Source of the DNA: UBA10003 sp964365025
GTDB lineage: Bacteria; Patescibacteriota; Patescibacteriia; Magasanikbacterales; UBA10003
Assembly: GCA_964365025.1 (NCBI GenBank)
Contig: CAYIOJ010000002.1
Span: 1 to 64,000 of the forward strand
DNA length: 64,000 nucleotides
Direction: 5' to 3'
Both the position numbers and the translations under genes were made by a program. Under the pieces are notes generated by a model that was given only the letters and a program-made list of their open reading frames with translations, did no database searches and had not been told where the DNA came from. The number at the start of each line of letters is the position of its first letter. Within the stretch, counting starts at the first letter, position 1. Below, piece after piece: positions 40,726 to 48,845 of the stretch.

Positions 40726-42003
40726 ATGTTTAAAACAAATAAATTATTAAATGGAATTACTTTATTGACCGTTCCGGTCGCGGGCACCGAAGCCGTGACT
40801 GTTTTGGCATTGTTTCCGGTTGGTTCGCGCTACGAAACAGCGCGCCAAAGCGGCATTTCGCATTTTATTGAGCACTTGATGTTCAAAGGCACGGCCAAAC
40901 GTCCTGCTACTTTGGATATTTCGCGCGAGCTGGATAAAGTCGGCGCTGAATACAACGCCTATACCGGTCGCGATCATACCGGCTATTATGTAAAAGTCAG
41001 CGCGGATAAAATTGAACTGGCTTTGGATTTGCTTTCAGACATGCTGTGGCATTCTAAATTTGATAAAGACGAAATTGAACGGGAAAAAGGCGTGATTGTG
41101 GAGGAATTGAACATGTATAAAGACAACCCGACCATGTATGTTGAGGAATTATTTGAAGAGTTGATGTATAAAAATAATTCTTTGGGCAGAGACATCGGCG
41201 GCACACCAAAAACTGTGCGCGCCGCGAGCCGCGAAATGATTATCAGTTATTATCATCAGTTTTATAATCCTCATAATTTAGTTTTGGTCGTGGCCGGCAA
41301 GATCGGCAAAAATATCCGGCCGATGATTGATAAATATTTTTCTATGGCCGGATCTAAAAAAATAAAACCGACTTTTCCCGCTTTTTCTTTTCCGTCTAGA
41401 TCAGCAATGGAGGCGTCGGTTCATTTTAAAAAAACAGACCAAACGCACCTGGCCATGGGTTTCCCGGGATTTTCCTATGATGATCCGCGCTCGCCCGCGC
41501 TCGCGCTTTTGAACATAATTTTGGGCGCGACCATGAGCTCGCGACTTTTTACCGAAGTGCGCGAACGCCGCGGCCTGGCTTATGTAATCCAGTCCGGACT
41601 TAATCGTTATCATGAAACAGGTAATTTGGTGATTAAAGCCGGTTTGGACAAAAGTCGGCTGGCCGAGGCTATGAAAGTAATTTTGGCAGAATTGGAAAAA
41701 ATTAAAAAACAAGGCGTTATGTACGAGGAATTACAAACGGCCAAGGATAATTTAGCCGGACACATGATTTTACAATTGGAGGATTCTAGCGCCCAAGCCG
41801 ATTGGTACGGCCGCGCCGCGCTTTTGAAAAAGAAAATCAGGACGCCGCAGGAAGAGCTTGCGATTTATCGCGCGGTCAAATTACCCGAGATTAAAAAAAT
41901 TGCCAATCAGATTTTTCAAATGCCGCGTTTGCGTTTGTCGGCCATCGGGCCGTATCAAGATAATTTGGAATTGAAGAAGATGTTGAAAACTAGTATAATG
42001 TGA
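40726..42003 (+). CDS. M16-family zinc peptidase
   Basis: A 425-residue processing-peptidase-like enzyme. The inverted zinc motif HFIEH is at residues 46-50, with the downstream Glu near 126 (VEELNMY region). The second, non-catalytic M16 domain carries the Arg-Tyr type region RERRGLAYVIQSGL near 280. It likely degrades or trims peptides. The tpiA promoter (-35 TTGAAG 41971-41976 and TATAAT 41994-41999) is embedded in its last codons. Confidence 0.92.
   Translation: MFKTNKLLNGITLLTVPVAGTEAVTVLALFPVGSRYETARQSGISHFIEHLMFKGTAKRPATLDISRELDKVGAEYNAYTGRDHTGYYVKVSADKIELALDLLSDMLWHSKFDKDEIEREKGVIVEELNMYKDNPTMYVEELFEELMYKNNSLGRDIGGTPKTVRAASREMIISYYHQFYNPHNLVLVVAGKIGKNIRPMIDKYFSMAGSKKIKPTFPAFSFPSRSAMEASVHFKKTDQTHLAMGFPGFSYDDPRSPALALLNIILGATMSSRLFTEVRERRGLAYVIQSGLNRYHETGNLVIKAGLDKSRLAEAMKVILAELEKIKKQGVMYEELQTAKDNLAGHMILQLEDSSAQADWYGRAALLKKKIRTPQEELAIYRAVKLPEIKKIANQIFQMPRLRLSAIGPYQDNLELKKMLKTSIM
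41971..41999 (+). promoter_or_regulatory. Promoter of tpiA inside the peptidase gene
   Basis: TTGAAG (41971-41976), a 17-bp spacer and TATAAT (41994-41999), exactly 6 nt before ATG 42006. Confidence 0.75.
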
Positions 42004-42005
42004 GT

Positions 42006-42740
42006 ATGTCAAAATTAATTGTTGCCAATTGGAAAATGTATCTTTCGCCTAAAAATTCGGTGGAAATTTTTAGCGTTGCGGCGGGGAAAAGGGGCGTGGT
42101 GATTTGTCCGTCTTTTGTGGCTTTGAATCAATTGAGCTCTTTGGCTAAAAAGAATGGGGTTAGTTTGGGCGCGCAAAATTGTTTTTGGGCGGATCGCGGG
42201 GCGTATACCGGTGAAATTTCTCCCGCGGATTTGAAAGAGATTGGCTGCGAATATGTGATTGTCGGGCACAGCGAACGGCGCGGTTATTTGGCGGAAACCG
42301 ATGAAATAATCGGGAAAAAATTGCAAGCCGGTTTGGCCGCCGGTTTGATTCCCATTTTATGCGTGGGCGAAAATGAAACCGAAAAAAAGGCGGGGGACGC
42401 CAACGAACGCGTTGCCGAGCAGTTGGAAAAAGCTTTATCGGGGCTCGGCCGGTTGCCAGCCGGGCAGAAAATTATTATTGCCTATGAACCGGTCTGGGCC
42501 ATTGGCACAGGCCAGGCCTGCAGTCCCGAGGCGGCAGGGGAAATGCACCGATTGATAAAAGATAAAGTGGCTGAATTGATTGGCGTAAAAAATGTTTTAG
42601 CGCTTTACGGCGGCAGTGTGGATGATAAAAATATCGCGAGCTATTTGGAAAAAGCGGAGATTGACGGCGCCTTGGTCGGCGGAGCCAGCGCTAAAAAAGA
42701 TATTTTTGCGTCACTGCTTAACGCGGCCGCTAATTTTTAA
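42006..42740 (+). CDS. tpiA: Triosephosphate isomerase
   Basis: A 244-residue TIM barrel interconverting glyceraldehyde-3-phosphate and dihydroxyacetone phosphate. ANWKMYL is near residue 6, the catalytic-His VGHSERRGY near 84, the catalytic-Glu AYEPVWAIGTG near 154, and the phosphate loop YGGSVDDKN near 199. ATG 42006 is preferred to GTG 42000 because the promoter places the start of transcription there. It is one of very few central-carbon genes in the window. Confidence 0.96.
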   Translation: MSKLIVANWKMYLSPKNSVEIFSVAAGKRGVVICPSFVALNQLSSLAKKNGVSLGAQNCFWADRGAYTGEISPADLKEIGCEYVIVGHSERRGYLAETDEIIGKKLQAGLAAGLIPILCVGENETEKKAGDANERVAEQLEKALSGLGRLPAGQKIIIAYEPVWAIGTGQACSPEAAGEMHRLIKDKVAELIGVKNVLALYGGSVDDKNIASYLEKAEIDGALVGGASAKKDIFASLLNAAANF

Positions 42741-42742
42741 AT

Positions 42743-43705
42743 ATGTTTTATTCTTTTTTCCCCATTGTTTTAATTTTTGTGAGTTTGGCGACGATGGCGA
42801 TTGTTATTGTGCGCAAATTTCCGCAGATGACCGGTCTAGACACGGAAAAATTGCCAGAAGTAAAGCAGGCCAAGATCAAAGAAGAAATAAAATTTCAGAA
42901 ATTTTTGCGGCACATTTCCGATCTGGGCGCAAAATTTCAAAATTGGTCAAAGTATTTCATTTTTTTTAAAAAAAGTTGGTTATGGCTGCAAGGCAGATTT
43001 CGCGTGGCCACGCACAATTTGCAGGAGAAATATAAAAAATCAGTGATCGCTGAATTCAGAAATAGCGCGAAAGAACAGGCGGCGGAAAAGACAAAAAGGG
43101 TATCGGTTAAGAAAAAAACAACCATGCCGCACGGAGCGCCGGATTCTAGCGTTGATCCTTTAAAACAGGCGGAAAAGAGCAGAGAAGCCGGTGATTTGCC
43201 AACGGCCGAGCGTTTTTTTATTGAAGTGATTAAAACCAATCCGCGCGAAGTAGAGGCTTATCGCGGGCTGGGCAAGACATATTTGGCCATGGAGAAATTG
43301 AAAGAAGCCAAAGAGACTTTTGAATTTTTAGCCAAACTGAAACCTGATGAAGACCGAGTGTATAACTATCTGGGCATGGTGGCTGAAGCGCAGGGTAAAA
43401 AGGCCGAGGCCATCAGGTATTTTGAAGAAGCTGTGCGCTTGAACGATAAGTTGGCCGTGCGATTTTATGATTTAGGCCGGATGTACGCGTCGGTCAAGCG
43501 GCCGGCGGCGGCCTTGCGGAATTTCGCGCGCGCGGCGGAAATTGAGCCTAATAATCCCAAATACCTTGACCAATTGCTGGAAATGAGTATAATTACTGGA
43601 GATGTGGATTTGGCGCGGGAGATCTATGACCGTCTTCGCTTAACCAATCCCGACAATCAAAAACTGCCCGGATTTAAGCAGAGGATTGAAGAAATGGAGG
43701 AATAA
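42743..43705 (+). CDS. Membrane-anchored TPR protein
   Basis: A 320-residue protein: one N-terminal membrane segment (residues about 2-20), a basic linker to about 135, then four tetratricopeptide-like repeats (EVEAYRGLGKTYLAMEKLKEA near 170, then similar units to 305). TPRs usually hold protein partners. It starts 2 nt after tpiA. Partner unknown. Confidence 0.85.
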   Translation: MFYSFFPIVLIFVSLATMAIVIVRKFPQMTGLDTEKLPEVKQAKIKEEIKFQKFLRHISDLGAKFQNWSKYFIFFKKSWLWLQGRFRVATHNLQEKYKKSVIAEFRNSAKEQAAEKTKRVSVKKKTTMPHGAPDSSVDPLKQAEKSREAGDLPTAERFFIEVIKTNPREVEAYRGLGKTYLAMEKLKEAKETFEFLAKLKPDEDRVYNYLGMVAEAQGKKAEAIRYFEEAVRLNDKLAVRFYDLGRMYASVKRPAAALRNFARAAEIEPNNPKYLDQLLEMSIITGDVDLAREIYDRLRLTNPDNQKLPGFKQRIEEMEE

Positions 43706-43721
43706 AATTTAACAATTTAAT

Positions 43722-43797
43722 GCCGTTGTAGCTCAGCTGGTAGAGCAACTCCATGGTAAGGAGTAGGTCCGCGGTTCAATTCCGCGCAACGGCTCCA
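43722..43797 (+). tRNA. tRNA-Thr (anticodon GGT)
   Basis: Acceptor GCCGTTG/CAACGGC, D-arm AGCTCAGCTGGTAGAGC, anticodon loop ATGGTAA, T-loop TTCAATT, and CCA encoded. First of a run of four tRNAs. Confidence 0.96.
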
Positions 43798-43802
43798 CTT
43801 TT

Positions 43803-43885
43803 GGGTGGGTACCGAAGCGGTCAAACGGGGCAGACTGTAAATCTGCTGGCTTTCGCCTTCCTAGGTTCGAATCCTAGCCCACCCA
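43803..43885 (+). tRNA. tRNA-Tyr (anticodon GTA)
   Basis: A class II tRNA with acceptor GGGTGGG/CCCACCC, anticodon loop CTGTAAA, a long variable arm and T-loop TTCGAAT. CCA is not encoded. Confidence 0.96.
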
Positions 43886-43907
43886 GGTAAGATTATCAAG
43901 CGGTCAT

Positions 43908-43984
43908 GGGCGGCTAGCTCACTTGGTTAGAGCGCTACATTGACATTGTAGAGGTAACAGGTTCGATTCCTGTGCCGCCCACCA
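43908..43984 (+). tRNA. tRNA-Val (anticodon GAC)
   Basis: Acceptor GGGCGGC/GCCGCCC, D-arm AGCTCACTTGGTTAGAGC, anticodon loop TTGACAT, T-loop TTCGATT, CCA encoded. Confidence 0.95.
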
Positions 43985-43985
43985 C

Positions 43986-44057
43986 GCCGCCTTAGCTCAG
44001 TGGTAGAGCAATGCTTTTGTAAAGCAAAGGTCCTCGGTTCAAATCCGAGAGGCGGCT
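43986..44057 (+). tRNA. tRNA-Thr (anticodon TGT)
   Basis: Acceptor GCCGCCT/AGGCGGC, anticodon loop TTTGTAA, T-loop TTCAAAT. CCA is not encoded. The second threonine isoacceptor in the cluster. Confidence 0.95.
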
Positions 44058-44093
44058 AATCCATTGTTTTAAATTAATTTTTATTAAAAATTT

Positions 44094-44249
44094 ATGTCCC
44101 AGGACAATCTTATCAAGTTAGAATGCACGGTTTGCAAGCGCGTGACGCATCATTCGCATAAAAATAAAAAAATTCTCAAGACCCGCTTGGAATTAAATAA
44201 ATTTTGCAAACACTGCAAAAAGCACACCAAACATAAAGAGACGAAGTAA
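44094..44249 (+). CDS. rpmG: Ribosomal protein L33
   Basis: A 51-residue large-subunit protein: LECTVCKRVTHHSHKNKK, then LELNKFCKHCKKHTKHKE. The two CxxC pairs form the zinc ribbon of the Cys-containing L33 type. The context, tRNAs-rpmG-tRNA-Trp, matches the classic cluster around tuf and secE, although neither of those is here. ATG 44094 has no ribosome-binding site. Confidence 0.95.
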   Translation: MSQDNLIKLECTVCKRVTHHSHKNKKILKTRLELNKFCKHCKKHTKHKETK

Positions 44250-44257
44250 AGATTTTT

Positions 44258-44320
44258 CGTCATTGCGAGCCAGACTGTCCGAGAATTGTCATTGCGAGGA
44301 GCAAAGCGACGAAGCAATCT
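44258..44320. repeat. Two copies of the TCATTGCGAG repeat
   Basis: GTCATTGCGAG occurs at about 44259-44269 and again at 44288-44298. The second copy is followed by GCAAAGCGACGAAGCAATCTAG. Confidence 0.8.
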
Positions 44321-44383
44321 AGTAGCTCGGTGTTTATTTTTTAGTTTTACTCCTTGCAACGATCGTAACGGAAAAGTTTTTTA

Positions 44384-44457
44384 GGGGGCGTCGTATAGTG
44401 GTAGTACTTTCCTCTCCAAAAGGAATAGCGTGGGTTCGATTCCTACCGCCCCTGCCA
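44384..44457 (+). tRNA. tRNA-Trp (anticodon CCA)
   Basis: Acceptor GGGGGCG/CGCCCCT (first pair G-U), anticodon loop CTCCAAA, T-loop TTCGATT, discriminator G and encoded CCA. It lies 67 nt before the ABC-F gene. Confidence 0.94.
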
Positions 44458-44523
44458 GATAAATTTTATCATTTTCAAAAAGGTTGCCTTCATGGGCGAT
44501 TTTTAGGTTTAAAAAATGAAGCT

Positions 44524-45975
44524 ATGTCCGAAAATGTAATTTTACGATTTGACAATGCCACCTTTGAATATGAAGAAAAAAAACCGCTTCTTGACGAAGC
44601 GAGTTTTAGCGTGCGCCAGGGCGCGAAAATTACTTTAATGGGACAAAATGGAGCCGGTAAAAGCACTATATTCAAATTAATCAAAGGCGAATTAAAACCA
44701 ACGCAAGGCAATGTTTTTATCACCAATAACGCGACTATTGCCACCGCCTTGCAAATGATTGACAAGCAAGATTTGGATTTAACCGTGGAAAAATATTTTG
44801 CCAAGGCCTTTGCCGCAGTACCCGGTAATATTAAAAGCCAGATCAGCAAAGTGATGACCGCGGTTAATTTAACAGTTCCGATTGATAAAAAAGTGGGGGA
44901 TTTGTCCGGCGGCCAGCAAGCCAGAATTTTATTGGCCTATGCTTTGATTCAAAATCCGGATATTTTGCTTTTGGACGAGCCGACCAATAATTTGGACAAA
45001 GCCGGCATTGACCATTTGATAGAATTTTTAGTGATGTATGATAAAACAGTGATAGTAATTTCCCACGACGCTGATTTTTTAAATTGTTTTACCGAAGGAG
45101 TAATTTACCTGGATGTTTTTACCAAAAAAATTGAGACCTATGTCGGCGACTATTTTTCCGTGGTGGAAGAAATCACCGCCAGAATTGAAAGAGAAATAAA
45201 GAAAAACGCTCAATTGGAAAAAGAAATTTTGGACAACAAAGCCAAGGTGAACTTTTTTGCCAACAAAGGCGGCAAGATGCGCAAGCTCGCGAGTAAATTA
45301 AAAGAGGAAATTGAAGAGCTGGAAGAAAACAAAGTGGAGGTGCGACGCGAAGACAAAACCATCAGGGATTTTAAAATTCCGGCGCAGGGAATTATCGGCA
45401 AGGTGGCGACAATTAAGTCGGTAAAAATAATTAAAAATCACAAGCCGCTAATCAAAGAAGTGAATATCGTTTTGCGGCAAAGAGATCGCTTATTGATTTC
45501 CGGACCGAACGGCATTGGCAAAAGCTCGTTGTTGCGTTCTTTGGTAAATGCCACTAGTGAAGACACGGTGATTTTGTCAGACACTCGCGTTGGTTATTAC
45601 AGTCAGGATTTCGCCACTTTGGATTATAGTCAAACTGTTTTTGATTCTTTGAAAAGCGTATTGACCGAAGGCGCGGACATTCAAGACGTGCGTTCGGTAG
45701 CAGCCGGACTTTTGATTACTGGCGACTTGATGGGTTTGCCGATTTCCAGTTTGTCAGATGGGCAAAAAGGATTGCTTTCTTTCGCGCGATTGGTGTTGAT
45801 GAAGCCCGGACTTTTGATTTTGGACGAGCCGACCAATCATATTAATTTTCGCCATATTCCGGTGATTGCTAGAGCCATAAATAATTATGACGGCACGATA
45901 ATTCTTATCAGCCACATGCCGGATTTTGTTAAAGCGATTAAAGTTAATGAAAGATTGGATTTGGGAGCGTTGTGA
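44524..45975 (+). CDS. ABC-F family ATPase
   Basis: A 483-residue cytosolic protein with two ATP-binding cassettes and no membrane domain. First cassette: GQNGAGKST near 40, LSGGQQARILLA near 128, LLLDEPTNNLD near 151. Linker with a charged helical pair (about 220-300). Second cassette: GPNGIGKSS near 330, a signature SLSDGQKGLLSFAR near 410 with Asp in place of the usual Gly, and LILDEPTNHI near 435. ABC-F proteins act on the ribosome. Which subgroup is unclear. I start at ATG 44524; a longer frame would run into tRNA-Trp. Confidence 0.9.
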   Translation: MSENVILRFDNATFEYEEKKPLLDEASFSVRQGAKITLMGQNGAGKSTIFKLIKGELKPTQGNVFITNNATIATALQMIDKQDLDLTVEKYFAKAFAAVPGNIKSQISKVMTAVNLTVPIDKKVGDLSGGQQARILLAYALIQNPDILLLDEPTNNLDKAGIDHLIEFLVMYDKTVIVISHDADFLNCFTEGVIYLDVFTKKIETYVGDYFSVVEEITARIEREIKKNAQLEKEILDNKAKVNFFANKGGKMRKLASKLKEEIEELEENKVEVRREDKTIRDFKIPAQGIIGKVATIKSVKIIKNHKPLIKEVNIVLRQRDRLLISGPNGIGKSSLLRSLVNATSEDTVILSDTRVGYYSQDFATLDYSQTVFDSLKSVLTEGADIQDVRSVAAGLLITGDLMGLPISSLSDGQKGLLSFARLVLMKPGLLILDEPTNHINFRHIPVIARAINNYDGTIILISHMPDFVKAIKVNERLDLGAL

Positions 45976-45990
45976 AAAGCGCCATTGACA

Positions 45991-46024
45991 AAATACCCCG
46001 CGCCATTTAAGGCACGGGATATTT
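45991..46024. terminator. Bidirectional terminator between ABC-F and csp
   Basis: Imperfect 14-bp stem (45991-46004 with 46011-46024) with two C-A mismatches, followed by a T-rich tail in the plus direction. Confidence 0.7.
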
Positions 46025-46042
46025 TTATCTTTTTGACAAAGA

Positions 46043-46243
46043 TTAAGCGCGAGTGACATTCACTGCGCGAGGTCCTTTGTCAGACTGTTCCTCATCAAAG
46101 TTGACCGCGTCGCCTTGTTTCAATTCAGAGAATTGAATTCCGACCAAACCGGTTTCATGAAAGAAGAGATCTTTTACGCCACCGTCAGGTGTAATAAAGC
46201 CAAAATGCTTTTCAGCAATTATTGTTTTAATAGTACCTTTCAT
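46043..46243 (-). CDS. cspA: Cold-shock domain protein
   Basis: A 66-residue OB-fold nucleic-acid chaperone. RNP1 is KHFGFITPD near 12-20 and RNP2 is DLFFHETG near 25-32, with the closing GPRAVNVTRA. It binds single-stranded RNA or DNA. A strong minus-strand promoter (46309-46337) leaves a leader of about 60 nt. It is divergent from the DEAD-box helicase, which suggests joint control of RNA structure. Confidence 0.95.
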   Translation of the reverse strand: MKGTIKTIIAEKHFGFITPDGGVKDLFFHETGLVGIQFSELKQGDAVNFDEEQSDKGPRAVNVTRA

Positions 46244-46308
46244 ATTGGTAATAAAAATAAAATTTCTATCCGTTTAAGAAAACCGACCAATTTTCTAAGG
46301 ATGTGGAT

Positions 46309-46337
46309 ATTATACCACAAACGCAGGGAATTGTCAA
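46309..46337 (-). promoter_or_regulatory. Promoter of cspA
   Basis: Consensus TTGACA (46337-46332), a 17-bp spacer and TATAAT (46314-46309), among the best promoters in the window. Confidence 0.88.
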
Positions 46338-46353
46338 CAGCCAGCTCATTTCC

Positions 46354-46382
46354 TTGACAAAAACGCCATTTTGTGCTATACT
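46354..46382 (+). promoter_or_regulatory. Promoter of the DEAD-box helicase gene
   Basis: TTGACA (46354-46359), a 17-bp spacer and TATACT (46377-46382). The leader to ATG 46472 is about 84 nt. Confidence 0.85.
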
Positions 46383-46471
46383 TGTATATTCTGGCTGTAT
46401 TAAGCAGCCAACGACTCGGATCTCTTGTGTCATTATGTGTGGCCCAGCAGAAACTCGGGTCACCAATTAAT

Positions 46472-47704
46472 ATGACACACACAAATCAAATTGTGCCCGG
46501 TTTTAACACACTGGGCATTGCTCCGGAAATGCTTGAGGTATTGAGCCGCTTGCGTTTCACCACTCCCACGCCCATTCAGCACCAGTGTATTCCGGCCGCC
46601 TTAGAGGGTAAAGACATTGTTGGTATTGCTCAAACAGGCACAGGCAAGACCCTAGCTTTTGGCATACCCATGATTCAACTGCTTGGCCAAAACAAAGGTC
46701 AGGGATTGATTTTATTGCCAACTCGCGAATTGGCTTTGCAGGTGAATGAAGTATTGCAGACGCTTGGCCACAAATTTGGTTTGCGTACCGCTGTGGTAAT
46801 CGGCGGGGCATCTTCTTTTCAGCAAATTCAGGCTATTCGCCGCCGTCCGCACATTATCGTGTCCACACCGGGACGGTTGATTGATCATTTGCAAAACAAA
46901 AATATCTCTTTGGAAAAAGTGAAAATGATTGTGATGGACGAGGCTGACAGGATGTTTGATATTGGTTTTCTTCCGCAGATCAAACAAATTTTGAGCGCCG
47001 CCCCCAAAGAGCGCCAGACGCTAATGTTTTCGGCGACTATGCCTAAGGCCATTGCCGAGGTGGCCGCGCGGTTTATGAAAATGCCGTGGCGCATTGAAGT
47101 GGCTCCGGCCGGCACTCCAGCCGCTCAAGTGGAACAAGAGATTTTTATCGCGTCCAAAGATGTTCGCGTTCAACTTTTAGATAAATTATTAACTGATACT
47201 CCCGGCACTGTTTTGATTTTTTCCCGCACCAAACACGGCGCCAAAAGAATTGCCGGACAGGTTCGGGATATGGGTCATTCGGCGATTGAAATTCATTCCA
47301 ACAGATCGCTTGCGCAAAGACAGGCGGCCATGGCCGGATTCAAGGCCGGCAAGTATCGCGTGCTCGTGGCTACAGACATTGCCGCCAGAGGAATTGATGT
47401 GGAAGATATTGCCTTGGTTGTTAATTATGATTTGCCTGATAATCCGGAAGATTATGTGCATCGTATTGGCCGCACTGGTCGCGCCGGCAGTACAGGCAGA
47501 GCGGTTTCTTTTGCCGGGCCGGATCAAAGAATGGATGTTAAACAAATTGAACGGATTATTAAAAAAACAATTCCGGTTTCCGAGCTTCCGGTTTTGCCGG
47601 CTCGCCGCGCGGCTAGAGTCAGCGCCAAAGTAACGCCTGTCGGGCAATATCGCGGCGGCAACAGGCCGTTCCGCGGGCAAAATAGAAAATTTCGTCATCG
47701 TTGA
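46472..47704 (+). CDS. DEAD-box RNA helicase
   Basis: A 410-residue ATP-dependent RNA helicase. Q-motif region TPTPIQHQCIPA near 30, motif I AQTGTGKT near 54, Ia PTRELALQ near 82, II DEAD near 153, III SAT near 184, and VI HRIGRTGRAG near 328. A basic Arg/Gly-rich tail (RGGNRPFRGQNRKFRHR) helps hold RNA. ATG 46472 is chosen because the promoter rules out the longer frame from 46373. The gene is divergent from cspA and ends at a terminator. Confidence 0.94.
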   Translation: MTHTNQIVPGFNTLGIAPEMLEVLSRLRFTTPTPIQHQCIPAALEGKDIVGIAQTGTGKTLAFGIPMIQLLGQNKGQGLILLPTRELALQVNEVLQTLGHKFGLRTAVVIGGASSFQQIQAIRRRPHIIVSTPGRLIDHLQNKNISLEKVKMIVMDEADRMFDIGFLPQIKQILSAAPKERQTLMFSATMPKAIAEVAARFMKMPWRIEVAPAGTPAAQVEQEIFIASKDVRVQLLDKLLTDTPGTVLIFSRTKHGAKRIAGQVRDMGHSAIEIHSNRSLAQRQAAMAGFKAGKYRVLVATDIAARGIDVEDIALVVNYDLPDNPEDYVHRIGRTGRAGSTGRAVSFAGPDQRMDVKQIERIIKKTIPVSELPVLPARRAARVSAKVTPVGQYRGGNRPFRGQNRKFRHR

Positions 47705-47713
47705 TTTTTCAAC

Positions 47714-47742
47714 AAAAAGGCGCGACCAATCGCGCCTTTTTT
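47714..47742 (+). terminator. Terminator of the helicase gene
   Basis: A 12-nt arm AAAAAGGCGCGA (47714-47725), loop CCAA, and its complement at 47730-47741 ending in six T. Confidence 0.88.
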
Positions 47743-47795
47743 GGTATATTTTCGACATTGGTGTATGGCTCATTCGGCGGCAGACCCTTGTTCGC

Positions 47796-47824
47796 TTGAC
47801 TTTTGCGATGGCTTTTATTAAGAT
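47796..47824 (+). promoter_or_regulatory. Promoter of the 47904-48703 cassette (TAAGAT type)
   Basis: TTGACT (47796-47801), a 17-bp spacer and TAAGAT (47819-47824), the same hexamers and spacing as at 18647-18675. Confidence 0.72.
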
Positions 47825-47903
47825 AGCGAATAACTGCTTGCTGAATTCAGCGTCAAGACGGCGTTGGAAAAAGCGAGCGTAGATGTTCAAGAAGGAGTAT
47901 CCA

Positions 47904-48356
47904 ATGGCCTTGATTGATCCCAAGCGTGCGGCTGTAAATGCGGTGTTGCCGGAAGCTCTCAGAATGGGATTGACAAACAAGTCTCCCTGGCCAACTTCCA
48001 ACACTCGTGTCCAGTGGCATTTTTCCGTGGATGGTGGCAAGCAAGTTTCTCTGTTCTACATCAGTCAGCCATTTGGCGGAGGATTGGGGCCACAAGACAG
48101 GGTGGCGGTATTTGTCGATGTTGATGAGTACGGTCAAGGTGGATTGGCGGAAAAGTGCGCGCGCGATAAATTGCTTTCGGCCGATATTGGCCAAGTCAGC
48201 GTTGCCGTTCTCTTGCGTTGGGCCACTGACGCGGAACGCGAAAGCGGCGGAGGACTTCGCGCAGCCATGACACTGCTCGAACCGAACGACGTGGGCACTG
48301 ATGGATGCTGCTTCCGCATTGTCGGCATCACCTCGCTGTTCAACTTCGCGGGCTAG
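47904..48356 (+). CDS. Hypothetical protein (Shine-Dalgarno-led cassette gene)
   Basis: A 150-residue soluble protein of unknown family. It starts MALIDPKRAAVNAVLPEALRMG and has a strand-rich middle (RVQWHFSVDGGKQVSLFYIS, DRVAVFVDVDEYG). ATG 47904 is chosen because AAGAAGGAG lies 7 nt before it; ATG 47883 would put that site inside the gene. GC-rich codons set it apart from its neighbours. The zinc-finger gene at 48398 follows in the same cassette. Confidence 0.7.
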   Translation: MALIDPKRAAVNAVLPEALRMGLTNKSPWPTSNTRVQWHFSVDGGKQVSLFYISQPFGGGLGPQDRVAVFVDVDEYGQGGLAEKCARDKLLSADIGQVSVAVLLRWATDAERESGGGLRAAMTLLEPNDVGTDGCCFRIVGITSLFNFAG

Positions 48357-48397
48357 GTTGGTCCGCGTGAATTACAAACCTGAGAAGGAGGAATTCA

Positions 48398-48703
48398 ATG
48401 GGGCGAGCCAAATTGGCTAGTACTGGAGTGCGCGGCCGCAGTGATGGGCGCGTGGAGAGAAGGATGAAGGAGTGCAAGTGCGTCCAGCCCTGTGCCGACA
48501 TGAGCGGCGTCTGCCCGACCGCGCAAAAGCCGTGCGAGCGCGCAGTGCGTGTCGCGTCGGCGCGGCACGCGGTGAGCGCTTCCCACCCGTTCGAAGACAG
48601 TGGGCCGTGGATTTGCCAGGCCTGTGGCACTCAAAATAATCTCGGCGACGATGTCTGTTTTTCCTGTCGCGTGGTGTGCGGTAGCGTCCACGACATGCCC
48701 TGA
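48398..48703 (+). CDS. Small zinc-finger protein with a RanBP2-like finger
   Basis: A 101-residue protein. Its C-terminus WICQACGTQNNLGDDVCFSC (residues about 71-90) has the W-x-C-x2-C-...-N-...-C-x2-C spacing of RanBP2/NZF zinc fingers. The N-terminal part holds several Cys (KECKCVQPC, GVCPTAQKPC) that could bind a second metal. AAGGAGG precedes ATG 48398. High GC content. Function unknown; protein or RNA binding is plausible for such fingers. A terminator follows at 48763. Confidence 0.65.
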   Translation: MGRAKLASTGVRGRSDGRVERRMKECKCVQPCADMSGVCPTAQKPCERAVRVASARHAVSASHPFEDSGPWICQACGTQNNLGDDVCFSCRVVCGSVHDMP

Positions 48704-48762
48704 CAGCACAGGGCACAGTCAACATTCCCCGCCTTTCTAACCAATTCAACATTTTAGCCACT

Positions 48763-48795
48763 GACGGCCTGCCAACCCAGCGCCGTCTTTTTTTT
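48763..48795 (+). terminator. Terminator of the 47904-48703 cassette
   Basis: GACGGC (48763-48768) pairs with GCCGTC (48782-48787), followed by nine T. Confidence 0.8.
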
Positions 48796-48808
48796 ATATA
48801 GCATTTTA

Positions 48809-48837
48809 TTGTCAAATTTTTATATTTCCAGTATAAT
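48809..48837 (+). promoter_or_regulatory. Promoter of the CBS/Nramp operon
   Basis: TTGTCA (48809-48814), a 17-bp spacer and TATAAT (48832-48837), 8 nt before ATG 48846. Confidence 0.75.
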
Positions 48838-48845
48838 TACCCTGT

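Noticed and set aside
43802..43900. Reading the tRNA cluster spacers as genes
   Set aside because: The spacers are 1-23 nt and contain nothing else.
46373..46471. N-terminal extension of the DEAD-box helicase
   Set aside because: The promoter's -10 box lies at 46377-46382, so the upstream codons are not in the mRNA.
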